Of a stretch of DNA of 64,000 nt, positions 34,200 to 43,044 are shown piece by piece. This stretch comes from Edaphobacter sp. (GTDB lineage: Bacteria; Acidobacteriota; Terriglobia; Terriglobales; Acidobacteriaceae), in the NCBI RefSeq assembly GCF_028283685.1, contig NZ_JAPWKF010000007.1, forward strand, positions 186,001 through 250,000, in the 5' to 3' direction. The translations under genes and the position numbers were made by a program. The notes beneath the pieces are model-generated. The model saw nothing but the letters and a program-made list of their open reading frames with translations. It was not told where the DNA came from and ran no database searches. Numbering within the stretch: position 1 is the stretch's first letter; each line of letters opens with the position of its first letter.

Positions 34200-35762
34200 C
34201 TACGTACCGGCCGTCTCTGTCGATGCGACAGGAACGACGCCGCGACGCCTCCATACCAGATACACCGGAACACCGAGCAGAACGAGGATCAGGCCGGGCC
34301 ACGTATATTGAGGCTTGTATCGCAATAGTACAAGACAAATGAATGAGGCCATAACGATGTAAAGACCCGGCAGAACAGGGTATCCAAATGCCCTGTAAGG
34401 TCTTGCAGCGTCAGGCTTTGTTCGCCTCAAAACAAACAGGCCGATGATCGTCAGGATGTAGAAGACCAGGACCGCGAAGATCACGTAATCCAGCAATTGA
34501 CCGTAGCTGCCGGAGATGCATAACAGGCAGGTCCATGCCCACTGCACCCATAGCGAATTGACTGGGGTCTTCGACTTTTCACTGAGCGTTCCAACCGATT
34601 TGAAGAACAGTCCATCCCGGCTCATCGCATAGTAGACGCGCGCCCCGGCGAGGATCATGCCGTTGGCGCAGCCAAAGGTAGAGATCAGAATGGCAACAGC
34701 CATCAGCCTGGCGCCATAACCGGTGAACGCCCGCTCCATGACGGCCGTGGCAACACGATCCTCCTGCGCATACTGGATACCTCGGGCAAGGACCGTCGTA
34801 CCATGAGGATCGCCGGCCATGGGCAGAACACTCAGGTAGACGAAGTTGCAGAGGATGTAGAGCAGAAGAACGACGCCGGTGCCAATCGTGAGAGAAAGCG
34901 GCAAGTTGCGCTTCGGGTTCCTGATCTCTCCTGCCGTGAAGGTTACGTTGTTCCAGGCATCGGCGCTGAAGAGGGAGCCGACCTGCACGACGGCGATCAG
35001 GGTAAGGATGCCGACCATCTCCGTGCCGCCCGGCTGCGAGGGATGCAGCGCATGCCATCCCGAACCTGCCCAGAAGTTCTTCCAGCCAGCGCCGAAGTTT
35101 GCGGCGATCGCCTGCGGATCGCGAACGACGATTCCGACGAACACGACTGCAGCCAGAGCCAGAACCTTGGCCGAAGTGAAGAGGTTCTGAATCGCAGCGC
35201 CCATCTTTACGCCACGGGTGTTAAGGACCGTAAGCAGTGTGATGATCGCGATCGCGGCCAGGTTCGCCGTGTTGATCCCAAGATCCATGTTGCCAAGGAC
35301 CATCGGCCCCACATGCCATGCCGGGACGCGGGCGATATGCCAGATCCAGTTTGTCGTACCGATCGAGGGGAAAAAGATGCCGAGAAACTTTCCAAATCCG
35401 ACGCCCACCGCGGCGATGGTTCCGGTCTGGATGACGAGGAAGAGCGTCCATCCATACAGAAAACCCCAGAGAGGGCCGAGCGACTCACGCAGGTAGACGT
35501 ACTGACCACCCGCTTTAGGCATCATCGCTGCCAGTTCGCCATAGCTGAGCGCTCCGATGATCGTCATCACGGCAGTGACCAGCCATGCCGCAATCAAAAG
35601 TGCCGGCGACTGCAGCGTGCGGGACATCTCGGCGGAGACGATAAAGATGCCCGACCCGATCATCGACCCCATGACGATGGCGGTCGCAGAAAAGAGGCCC
35701 ATGCCCTGGATAAACTGCGGCTGCTGCGGGATCCCCACAAGTTTCTCTTCTGAAGTTTTCAC
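34200..35762 (-). CDS. APC family amino acid permease (LAT-type)
   Basis: A 520-residue permease with about 12 membrane helices. IVMGSMIGSGIFIVSAEMSR (near 32) is the TM1 unwound segment; SYGELAAMMPKAGGQYVYL (near 75) is typical of LAT-type exchangers. FSADAWNNVTFTAGEIRNPKR (first 20 residues FSADAWNNVTFTAGEIRNPK) near 265 is the TM6-7 loop. It differs clearly in sequence from the neighbouring permease, so the tandem is not a recent duplication. The gene is probably cotranscribed with its neighbour; the substrate is unknown. Confidence 0.92.
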   Translation of the reverse strand: MKTSEEKLVGIPQQPQFIQGMGLFSATAIVMGSMIGSGIFIVSAEMSRTLQSPALLIAAWLVTAVMTIIGALSYGELAAMMPKAGGQYVYLRESLGPLWGFLYGWTLFLVIQTGTIAAVGVGFGKFLGIFFPSIGTTNWIWHIARVPAWHVGPMVLGNMDLGINTANLAAIAIITLLTVLNTRGVKMGAAIQNLFTSAKVLALAAVVFVGIVVRDPQAIAANFGAGWKNFWAGSGWHALHPSQPGGTEMVGILTLIAVVQVGSLFSADAWNNVTFTAGEIRNPKRNLPLSLTIGTGVVLLLYILCNFVYLSVLPMAGDPHGTTVLARGIQYAQEDRVATAVMERAFTGYGARLMAVAILISTFGCANGMILAGARVYYAMSRDGLFFKSVGTLSEKSKTPVNSLWVQWAWTCLLCISGSYGQLLDYVIFAVLVFYILTIIGLFVLRRTKPDAARPYRAFGYPVLPGLYIVMASFICLVLLRYKPQYTWPGLILVLLGVPVYLVWRRRGVVPVASTETAGT

Positions 35763-35819
35763 GTTGAAGTCTGTTCTACCGTAAATGACGGCGATTGTCT
35801 CGCCTACGACGCAAATGTA

Positions 35820-36734
35820 TCAGGTCCGCATCGCAGTCACGGCGAAGTAGCGAAACCTCTCGGAAGCCCAGAACGGCGAGGGCCACTCCGCAATCGAACG
35901 CATCATGTACGACCGCTCGGCAACTTTATTTCCCGCGGCGCGAGCGGTCAGGCAAGCCTTGAAGGCCTGGTAGCTAAGGATGCGCCGCCGCCAGATCGCG
36001 CGACGCAGGCCGCTTTGTCCGGCAAGCAGCGTATCGTCGAGCATCTTCATAAAGTCGCCGAACATATGATCGGCATCGCCGCTCAAGCCGCCGGCGCTGG
36101 AGACGTAATCGGTCAACGGCTCGGGGCAGATACAAAACGAACCAAACTTGATGAGCCGGAACCAGAGATTCCAGTCTTCGCTGCCGCGCAATCTCTCGTC
36201 ATAGCCATGGTCAAGCTTCTCCAGTGCGCTTCTCCTCAGCAGAACCGAAGATGGTGGAACTCCCGGATTGCACCAGCGGAAGGTCTCATTCAGATTTGAA
36301 GGAACGACCGGATCGAGGTCAGCAAGCAACTCTTCGGTCTCACTAACCACCCGCAACCCCGTGTAGTTGCCGATTGCCTGAGGGCTGGCAGAGAGAACGC
36401 GAAGCTGCTCCGCGATCTTGTCAAGCTCCCACCAGTCATCGGCATCCAGAAATGCGATGTACTCTCCGGTTGCGATGCGCAGGCCTGCGTTGCGTGCTTT
36501 GGCTGGGCCACCGTTCTGCTGTTCGATCAGGGTGACTCGCCCAGCGAACTCCTCTGAGAGAATTTGGCGGGTAGCATCCTTCGAGCCATCGTCGATGACG
36601 ATGATCTGGCTCACGGCATAGGTCTGCTTGAGGGCGCTATCGATCGAACGCCGGATGAATCGCTCTGCGTTATACGCCGGGATGATGACGGTTACCGATC
36701 CCGCGCCGAGCGACTCGGCCTCAAAGACTGCCAT
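35820..36734 (-). CDS. glycosyltransferase family 2
   Basis: A 304-residue GT-A fold glycosyltransferase. TVIIPAYNAERFIRRSIDSA (near 15) and VIDDGSKDAT (near 48) bind the nucleotide-sugar. AFLDADDWW (near 95) holds the DXD metal motif and GSEDWNLWFRLIKFG (near 195) the catalytic base region. It probably transfers a hexose to a polysaccharide or lipid acceptor. No polysaccharide cluster is visible around it, and it is 57 bases upstream of nothing on its strand; the acceptor is unknown. Confidence 0.9.
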   Translation of the reverse strand: MAVFEAESLGAGSVTVIIPAYNAERFIRRSIDSALKQTYAVSQIIVIDDGSKDATRQILSEEFAGRVTLIEQQNGGPAKARNAGLRIATGEYIAFLDADDWWELDKIAEQLRVLSASPQAIGNYTGLRVVSETEELLADLDPVVPSNLNETFRWCNPGVPPSSVLLRRSALEKLDHGYDERLRGSEDWNLWFRLIKFGSFCICPEPLTDYVSSAGGLSGDADHMFGDFMKMLDDTLLAGQSGLRRAIWRRRILSYQAFKACLTARAAGNKVAERSYMMRSIAEWPSPFWASERFRYFAVTAMRT

Positions 36735-36797
36735 CCATCTCTCTTTCCATAGCTGGAATTGATGCGCCTTGCCGAGGATAGCAAATGGCCGCTTGGA

Positions 36798-37466
36798 TCA
36801 GGCAGAGATCTCTTCCATAAATCGTGCGACCATCTCACCGGGGGTGGCGTCGTTGCGGATCAGCGCGCTGATCACGGCAACCGAATCGGCACCCGCCTCG
36901 ATGACTGCCCGAGCATTTTCAACCGCGATACCGCCGATAGCCACCAGTGGACGCGAGGTCAGCAGACGGGCGCTCCGGACACCTTCCAGACCGACGACAG
37001 GCTCTGCATCAGCCTTGGTACTGGTCGCAAAGACCGGTCCGATGGCAATGTAATCAGCTCCCGCGACGTCTGCCTCCGCGACCTGCTGATCGATATGCGT
37101 GGAGCAGCCGATAAGACCCTCCGGCGGAAGCACCACACGAGCATCGCCAATCTTCGTGTCGCCCTGACCGACGTGAACCGCGTTCCAGTCGGAGAGCATC
37201 GCCAGCACGGGATCGTCGTTCAGGATCAGAGTGCTTTCGATGCCGCGGAAGAGATCCGCGATGATGCGGGCATTTCTCAGGATCTCCTCCTGGCTGCCCG
37301 TCTTGTCGCGATATTGCAGCAGGGTCACTCCGGCATCGCGCAGCTCGGCCACATAGTGATCGAGTGCGATACCCCGTGATCGCAGCGTCTCCGCATCAAC
37401 GATCGGATAAAGACGAGGCAGGCTCAGGGAACCCGGTGGTACTCGACCTCGAAGAGCTTGTCCCAC
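36798..37466 (-). CDS. thiE: thiamine phosphate synthase
   Basis: A 222-residue TIM barrel that joins HMP-pyrophosphate and thiazole phosphate to thiamine phosphate. Motifs: LLQYRDKTG (near 47, pyrophosphate site), VHVGQGD (near 96), IGPVFATSTKADAE (near 145) and AIGGIAVENA (near 180). Start is a GTG at 37466, preceded by AAGGGGG, that lies 43 bases inside the end of the DUF1579-like gene; no good start lies nearer to the first strand. No other thiamine genes are in the window. Confidence 0.9.
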   Translation of the reverse strand: MGQALRGRVPPGSLSLPRLYPIVDAETLRSRGIALDHYVAELRDAGVTLLQYRDKTGSQEEILRNARIIADLFRGIESTLILNDDPVLAMLSDWNAVHVGQGDTKIGDARVVLPPEGLIGCSTHIDQQVAEADVAGADYIAIGPVFATSTKADAEPVVGLEGVRSARLLTSRPLVAIGGIAVENARAVIEAGADSVAVISALIRNDATPGEMVARFMEEISA

Positions 37467-37978
37467 GTCGCCCCCTTGTTGATGGTGGTGAAGAGTGCCC
37501 AGGTGTAATGATCCATGTCGATGCGGTGGACCTTGGTCTGAAAGTGCAGTTCGATACCGTTGACCAGCGTCATGACGATGTCATAAAGCTGATCGTCTGC
37601 ATGAGGCATGACCGTTCCACGAATCGACTCTCCGCTCGGGGTAACGTACCAGAAGGTGATGGTCTTCTTCGCAGGGTCGTATGCGTACATTCCAGCGTAG
37701 ACCGGCTGCCCGTCGACGCTGGTCTCCATAGCCATCATCCGGCCATCAAGCTGCGGTGTAAACCGCGTCAGCACCCGGGAAGCTTTTCCATTTCCGGGCG
37801 GCTTCGCGTCCGCAACCCAGCTCCCTGCCATCCATGCGATCGATTCAAGAGGAGAAGGCGTCTCAGCATTCTGCGAAGTCTGGGGCATCGGAAGCTGTGC
37901 GACAGCCGTCACGACAGGCACGGCCAGCACAGCGATACAGAGCAACCGGACAACATTCCGCCGCACGAACGCTCTCAT
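37424..37978 (-). CDS. secreted DUF1579/DUF6265-like protein
   Basis: A 184-residue protein with a signal peptide (residues 10-27). LESIAWMAGSWVAD near residue 44 resembles the opening strand of the calycin-like DUF1579/DUF6265 families (MAGSW), and the remainder is beta-rich (DGRMMAMETSVDGQPVYAG). Such small barrel-like proteins bind lipids or ligands; no function is established. The gene ends 43 bases inside thiE and follows accC by 14 bases, so it may belong to the acc transcript. Confidence 0.75.
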   Translation of the reverse strand: MRAFVRRNVVRLLCIAVLAVPVVTAVAQLPMPQTSQNAETPSPLESIAWMAGSWVADAKPPGNGKASRVLTRFTPQLDGRMMAMETSVDGQPVYAGMYAYDPAKKTITFWYVTPSGESIRGTVMPHADDQLYDIVMTLVNGIELHFQTKVHRIDMDHYTWALFTTINKGATWDKLFEVEYHRVP

Positions 37979-37992
37979 CCGTCTCGAGCCCC

Positions 37993-39348
37993 TCAGGCTT
38001 CTTTTTGCCGTTCCAGGAACCGCTCCATGAACTTCGTGTCGAACTTACCGGAGCGGAACTCCTCATCGGCGAAGATCTTCTGGTGCAGCGGAATCGTCGT
38101 ATGAATGCCCTGCACCACAAACTGGCTGAGAGCACGCTGCATGCGATTCATTGCCTCTTCGCGATCCTTGCCGTGGCAGATCAGCTTGGCGATCATCGAG
38201 TCGTAGTAGGGCGGCACGATGCCTTCGGAGTACTGGGCCGTATCGACACGAACGCCATTGCCTCCCGGTACGTTGAACGCCGTAATCTTGCCAGCGCTGG
38301 GGGTGAACTTCTCCGGGTGCTCGGCGTTGATGCGGCACTCGATGGCATGGCCGCGAATCTCAACGGGGCTGGTCACGATCGAGTTCAGCTTTTCGCCCGC
38401 GGCGATGCGCAACTGCGCCTTCACCAGATCGATGCCGGTGACCATCTCGGTGACACAGTGCTCCACCTGAATGCGGGTGTTCATCTCGATGAAGTAGATC
38501 TTGCCGTCTTCATCCATCAGGAACTCGATGGTTCCGGCGTTCCAGTAGCCGATATTCTCGAGCGACTTCTTGATCGTCTTGCCCAGCTCCTCGCGCAGCT
38601 TCGGCGTGATCTGAAGGCTCGGAGCCTCTTCGATCAGCTTCTGGTGGCGGCGCTGAATCGAACACTCGCGCTCACCCAGCGACATCACGTTGCCGTGCTC
38701 GTCAGCCAGCACCTGGAACTCGATGTGGCGCGGCCGCTCGATGAACTTCTCCATGTACAGATCGCCGTTGCCGAACGCCGCAGCCGCCTCCGTCGAAGCC
38801 TGGTTGTAAAGCCCCGGAAGTTCTGCCGCATTGCGGCAGATACGCATGCCGCGACCGCCACCACCGGCAACCGCCTTGAGGATCACCGGATAGCCAACAC
38901 TCTTGGCCCACTCCAACGCCTCACCTTCGCTAGCGATGATGCCATCCGATCCCGGAAGGATCGGCACCTTGGCCTTCTTCATCGTCTGCCGCGCCGTGGA
39001 CTTCTCGCCCATCATGCGCGTCACCTCGGGAGGAGGCCCGATGAATTTGATGTTCGACGCGCGGCATACCTCGGCGAAGTTGGCGTTTTCGCTCAACAAG
39101 CCATAGCCCGGATGGATGGCGTCCACATCGGCGATCTCGGCCGCAGAGATGACCGCAGGCACGTTGAGGTAGCTCTCCGCCGAACGTGGCGGCCCGATGC
39201 AGATGGCCTCATCGGCAAACTTCACGTGCAGCGAGTTTCTATCGGCCTCGCTGTACACGGCAACCGTACGGATGCCCATCTCCTTACAGGCGCTGATCAC
39301 GCGCAGCGCGATCTCCCCACGATTTGCAATCAATACCTTACGAAACAT
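37993..39348 (-). CDS. accC: acetyl-CoA carboxylase, biotin carboxylase subunit
   Basis: A 451-residue ATP-grasp enzyme that carboxylates the biotin on AccB with bicarbonate and ATP, the first half-reaction of malonyl-CoA formation. [20 protein letters not shown] opens the N-terminal domain. [12 protein letters not shown] (near 160) is the glycine-rich ATP loop, [13 protein letters not shown] (near 208) and [20 protein letters not shown] (near 287) are the signature blocks, and [17 protein letters not shown] (near 335) belongs to the C-terminal domain. It follows accB by 38 bases; length is normal. Confidence 0.97.
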   Translation of the reverse strand: MFRKVLIANRGEIALRVISACKEMGIRTVAVYSEADRNSLHVKFADEAICIGPPRSAESYLNVPAVISAAEIADVDAIHPGYGLLSENANFAEVCRASNIKFIGPPPEVTRMMGEKSTARQTMKKAKVPILPGSDGIIASEGEALEWAKSVGYPVILKAVAGGGGRGMRICRNAAELPGLYNQASTEAAAAFGNGDLYMEKFIERPRHIEFQVLADEHGNVMSLGERECSIQRRHQKLIEEAPSLQITPKLREELGKTIKKSLENIGYWNAGTIEFLMDEDGKIYFIEMNTRIQVEHCVTEMVTGIDLVKAQLRIAAGEKLNSIVTSPVEIRGHAIECRINAEHPEKFTPSAGKITAFNVPGGNGVRVDTAQYSEGIVPPYYDSMIAKLICHGKDREEAMNRMQRALSQFVVQGIHTTIPLHQKIFADEEFRSGKFDTKFMERFLERQKEA

Positions 39349-39386
39349 AGATCCCTGATGCCTTCCGTCGATTTGCGTGTGAGTGA

Positions 39387-39881
39387 TTACCGCGGGCGGA
39401 TCGCAAACAGCGGCTGGCCATACTCGACCGGCTGACCGCTGACGCCGATACGCTTGACGACCTCACCAGCGACATCGGACTCGATCTCGTTCATCAGCTT
39501 CATGGCCTCCACGATGCAGAGCACCTGGCCAACCTCAACCTGATCGCCGATCTGCACAAACGCGGATGCTCCCGGTGCAGGCGACTCGTAGAAGGTGCCA
39601 ACGATGGGAGACTTCACCTCGTGCAGCTTCTCTTCTGCCTGCGCCGGCGCGGCCGCGGTGTGGGCTGCAGCTGCAGCCACGGGAGCCGCTCCTGCGGCCG
39701 GAGCCGAGGCCATCAGGCGGCTCAGTTGAGCCAGGTCAAAACTGCTCGCCGCCGCTGCCGGATCACCGGCAAACTTGATCCTCACCTTCAGATCGGCCTG
39801 TTCCATGTCGAACTCGGCGATCTCGTTCGCCTTCAGAAATTCGACCAGTTCTCGCAGCTCCTGCATCTTTGATCCGTCCAT
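39387..39881 (-). CDS. accB: acetyl-CoA carboxylase, biotin carboxyl carrier protein
   Basis: A 164-residue BCCP. An N-terminal helical segment (1-45) precedes a 35-residue Ala/Pro linker. The biotinyl domain ends with [14 protein letters not shown], the modified lysine being residue 128. A 'thumb'-like stretch [14 protein letters not shown] (near 93) is present. Start: the ATG at 39881 follows GGAGAGACG; an open frame extends to 39929, but without a site. It is the second gene of the M24 peptidase-accB-accC transcript. Confidence 0.97.
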   Translation of the reverse strand: MDGSKMQELRELVEFLKANEIAEFDMEQADLKVRIKFAGDPAAAASSFDLAQLSRLMASAPAAGAAPVAAAAAHTAAAPAQAEEKLHEVKSPIVGTFYESPAPGASAFVQIGDQVEVGQVLCIVEAMKLMNEIESDVAGEVVKRIGVSGQPVEYGQPLFAIRPR

Positions 39882-39918
39882 CGTCTCTCCTGTGCCTGTT
39901 GCCGGCACTCCTCTGTTC

Positions 39919-41005
39919 TTACAGCTCAATCCATGCTTTGACGCTGGGCGTAAGCACTTCGCCGCCCGTGGCCGTCACCAGCACCATATCCTCGATCCTC
40001 AGACCGAACTTTCCGGGCATGTAAACACCCGGTTCGATCGTGATCACCATTCCAGCCTCCAACTTCTGCGTTTGTTTCGCAGCTAGTCTTGGCCCCTCGT
40101 GAATCTCCAGCCCTACGCCGTGCCCGGTAGAGTGCGTAAAGAACTGGTCCAGCCCGGCGCGCCGCAGAACGCCTCTGGCGGCCTCATCGATCTCGCCCGC
40201 AGTGACGCCCGGTGCGACCGCCGAAACGGCGGCCTTTTGCGCTTCCAAAACCGCATCATACACTTCCCGCTCGCCTTCAAGTGCGCGTCCGAGGTGCACG
40301 GTGCGGGTCATATCACTCATATAGCCGTCGACCACAACGCCGAAGTCCATGGTGACAAAACCTCTCTTTGGCAGCTTTGCCTCGCTGGCCCGGCCGTGGG
40401 GGAGGGCGCTTCGCTCCCCGGAGGCCACAATCGTCTCAAAAGACATGGCTTCCGCCCCAGCCAGACGCGCCCGATATTCCAATTGCCGCGGCGACCTGAA
40501 ACTCCTTCAGTCCGGCCTGAAGAAACTCGAGCATTCCGTCGAAGAGGCTGCAGCCCAAAAGTGCCGACTTGCGAATCCTGGCGATCTCGTCAGCGTCCTT
40601 GACCTCGCGCAAACGCGCCACAATCGGCTCAACGGCGGAAAACATTCCACGACGCTGCTTTGCCGGGACCGCTTTCTGCATCGATTCCAGCGCGGAGACG
40701 GTGGTATGAGAAGCATCGAAGCCGCAACGCGAGACTCCAGCCTCCACCAGCCACTCGCAGGCAGCGGACAGCACTGGTTTTGTCGCAATAATGACGCGAG
40801 TGCCGACAGCTTCTGCCTTGGCCTGAACGGTATAACGACCATCGGTCAACAGCACAGCCCTGCCACCGGAGAAGGCCAGAACGGCGTTGGAGCCAGTAAA
40901 TCCTGAGAGATACCGGACGTCCGGCAGATGGGTAATCAGCAACCCATCCATCCCGGCTGCCTTCGCTGCGCGAGCCGCTTTCCTCTTCCGTACGTCAAAG
41001 TTCAT
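39919..41005 (-). CDS. M24 family Xaa-Pro aminopeptidase, interrupted by one frameshift
   Basis: Two adjacent frames (to 40482 and from 40482) together encode a full 361-residue creatinase/aminopeptidase-P-type metallopeptidase that removes residues before proline. The break is at 40479-40480. The sequence reads ATTGGAA where ATTGAA restores IEYRARLAGAE, so one extra base explains it. The second half has both metal-binding aspartates (VDGYMSDMTRT), STGHGVGLEIHEGP and TIEPGVY, so it is catalytically complete. Start ATG at 41005. Position upstream of accB-accC is the usual bacterial layout. Likely a base-calling error, possibly a recent mutation. Confidence 0.85.
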
Positions 41006-41077
41006 CCCTTTGATTCTACTCAAGCAAGGCCCTCTGTGCGGCAAGGAGATTGAGCATCTGACCCGTTATCATGGACT

Positions 41078-41956
41078 ATGTCTTCTCCCCGGAGCGACTC
41101 CGCGCCGTTCAGGCTCACACGCCGTAACTTCATTCTGGGTTCAGGCGTTACTGCCGCTGGACTTGCCTTCTACGCAGGCGAGATCGAACGTCACGTTATC
41201 GACAAGGTCGAAACGAGCATCCGGATCGACAACCTGCCTGCGGCATTCCATGGATTCCGCATCGCCCAGATCTCGGACATTCACCTGGATGAGTTCACCG
41301 AGCCGCTCTTTCTGGAATATGTCGTCAAGCGGGTTAATGACCTGAAACCGGATCTGGTTCTAGCCACAGGAGACTTCATCACCCGTGGATCGCTGACCTT
41401 CCTTGCGAGCAACCACGCGGCGTATCGCTGCGCAGAGATCTTGAGCACCCTGAAGGCACCTCAGACATACGCGATCCTGGGCAACCATGACGCCTCCGTC
41501 AATTCGCAGCTGGTTATCGATGCCCTGGCCACGGCAAAGATCCCCGTGCTGGTCAATCGCTACGTCGCCATCGAACGCGGCAGCTCACGCCTCTGGCTGG
41601 CCGGGACCGACGATATTGCGGCCGGTCATCCCGACCTCGATAAGACGTTGCCGGAGAATCCCGATGTGCCGGTCATCCTCATGGTTCACGAACCGGACTA
41701 CGCCGACAGAGTTGTCGCCCATCCTCGCGGAAATATTGTCGATTTAATGCTCTCCGGACATTCGCATGGAGGCCAGGTCCGCATGCCGTTTTATGGCCCC
41801 CTGATTCTGCCGCCGATGGGGCAGAAGTACGTCGAGGGGCACTTCCGGCTCGGCCACATGCAGCTTTACGTCAACCGCGGTATTGGAGCGGTGGGCCTTC
41901 CCTTCCGCTTCAACTGCCCCCCGGAGATCACCCTTCACACGCTGCTTCCAAGATGA
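41078..41956 (+). CDS. YaeI/YkuE-type metallophosphoesterase
   Basis: A 292-residue phosphodiesterase of the calcineurin-like superfamily. All metal-site motifs are present: AQISDIHLDE (near 62), ATGDFITRG (near 98), ILGNHD (near 136) and MLSGHSHGGQVRMP (near 224). The N-terminus LTRRNFILGSGVTAAG looks like a twin-arginine signal or anchor. Relatives include YkuE/YaeI, phosphodiesterases of unknown or lipid-linked substrate. It is divergent from the peptidase gene (72-base gap) and convergent with tag. The substrate is not determined. Confidence 0.9.
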   Translation: MSSPRSDSAPFRLTRRNFILGSGVTAAGLAFYAGEIERHVIDKVETSIRIDNLPAAFHGFRIAQISDIHLDEFTEPLFLEYVVKRVNDLKPDLVLATGDFITRGSLTFLASNHAAYRCAEILSTLKAPQTYAILGNHDASVNSQLVIDALATAKIPVLVNRYVAIERGSSRLWLAGTDDIAAGHPDLDKTLPENPDVPVILMVHEPDYADRVVAHPRGNIVDLMLSGHSHGGQVRMPFYGPLILPPMGQKYVEGHFRLGHMQLYVNRGIGAVGLPFRFNCPPEITLHTLLPR

Positions 41957-41970
41957 ATGGATAGTTAGTC

Positions 41971-42537
41971 TTACAGCTTCTTCTTGATGCTTTTTCTGAA
42001 GCATTGCGAAGAGTGGTCTTCTACGATTCCCACGGCCTGCAGCCAGGCATAGACGATGACAGGACCGACGAACTTGAAGCCCTTTTTCTTCAGGGCTTTT
42101 GAAATCTCTTCGCTGAGGGCGGTCCTGGTGTAGACCGCGCCGGTCGTATTCACCATGGGCTTGCCGCCCGCCATCCCCCAAATCAGCTTTGCGAAATCCT
42201 CTCCTTCACGCTTCATCGCAAGAAAGATCTGCGCACCGGTGATTGTGGCTTCAATCTTTGCCCTTGCCCGGATGATCTCGGGGTCCTGCATCAGCCGCTC
42301 CACATCGCTGGCCGTCATACGAGCGACCTTGACAGGATCGAAGCCATGGAACGCCTTGCGGAACCCTTCACGCTTACGCAGCACGATCAGCCAGGAGAGA
42401 CCTGCTTGAAATCCCTCCAGCATCAGCGTCTCCCACATCTCGCGGCTGTCGTGGACGGGCCTGCCCCATTCCTTATCGTGATAGTCGCGGAGCAGCGGAT
42501 CGCTCTCCGCCCAGGCGCAACGTAGCTTTGTCGTCAT
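41971..42537 (-). CDS. tag: DNA-3-methyladenine glycosylase I
   Basis: A 188-residue glycosylase that excises 3-methyladenine in base-excision repair. The zinc-snap residues of the E. coli enzyme are conserved: LRCAW near residue 6, DYHDKEWG near 20 and EDHSSQC near the C-terminus. QAGLSWLIVLRKRE (near 47) and SKALKKKGFKFVGP (near 145) are further signatures. Start: ATG at 42537; the frame is open to 42564. It is convergent with the phosphoesterase (14-base gap) and appears to be a single gene. Confidence 0.95.
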   Translation of the reverse strand: MTTKLRCAWAESDPLLRDYHDKEWGRPVHDSREMWETLMLEGFQAGLSWLIVLRKREGFRKAFHGFDPVKVARMTASDVERLMQDPEIIRARAKIEATITGAQIFLAMKREGEDFAKLIWGMAGGKPMVNTTGAVYTRTALSEEISKALKKKGFKFVGPVIVYAWLQAVGIVEDHSSQCFRKSIKKKL

Positions 42538-42642
42538 GGGTTTCAGATTCTTACTAAAGCGCAACGCTGCACACCCTCATGACAAATGCTGTCAGCATGG
42601 TGCTCATGACTTGTCTTCAAAAATATTTCGGCGAAAAGAGAT

Positions 42643-42894
42643 TCAGCGAGAGCGCGCGACCGGTTTCTTTTGCTTCGGAGCGACAGGGGCAGCCGGTGCG
42701 ACCACGCCGCTCTTCTCGTCCATCCAGGAATCCAGAAGCGACTTCTTAAATCGCCAGCGATTACCCAGCTTGAATGCAGGGATGAAGCCCTCCGAAGCGT
42801 AGCGATAGAGAGTATCACCACTGATGCCGAGATACTCCGACGCCTGCCGGATGTCCATCACTTCGCGCGGTGCCGTCTGTGTCATCGGTGCCAT
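42643..42894 (-). CDS. small helix-turn-helix protein (MerR/excisionase-type)
   Basis: An 83-residue DNA-binding protein. MDIRQASEYLGISGDTLYRY followed by ASEGFIPAFKLGNRWRFKK is the winged-helix domain of the MerR/AlpA/excisionase (binding domain) type, residues 12-60; a Pro/Lys tail follows. Start: ATG at 42894 (or 42885); the frame stays open to 42993 without support. No phage or integrative-element gene is adjacent, so it is probably a small chromosomal regulator. Its targets are unknown. Confidence 0.8.
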   Translation of the reverse strand: MAPMTQTAPREVMDIRQASEYLGISGDTLYRYASEGFIPAFKLGNRWRFKKSLLDSWMDEKSGVVAPAAPVAPKQKKPVARSR

Positions 42895-43044
42895 CGGATA
42901 AGAACGCTCCAATTCCTGAGAGAGACGGGCAAAAACCGAAACCACCGGTCGAAGCCCAGCACACTTTTTGTATCCCCTTTTGCCCTGAAGCACAACGATT
43001 ATTTTGTGATGTTTACCAGCAAATAACTGATAACTAAACGCTAA

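Noticed and set aside
37834..39435. 533-codon plus-strand frame antisense to accC
   Set aside because: It has no recognisable domain and mirrors the highly biased accC codons.
42643..42894. Excisionase-like gene as a sign of a mobile element
   Set aside because: No integrase, attachment site, or phage gene is near; neighbours are housekeeping genes.
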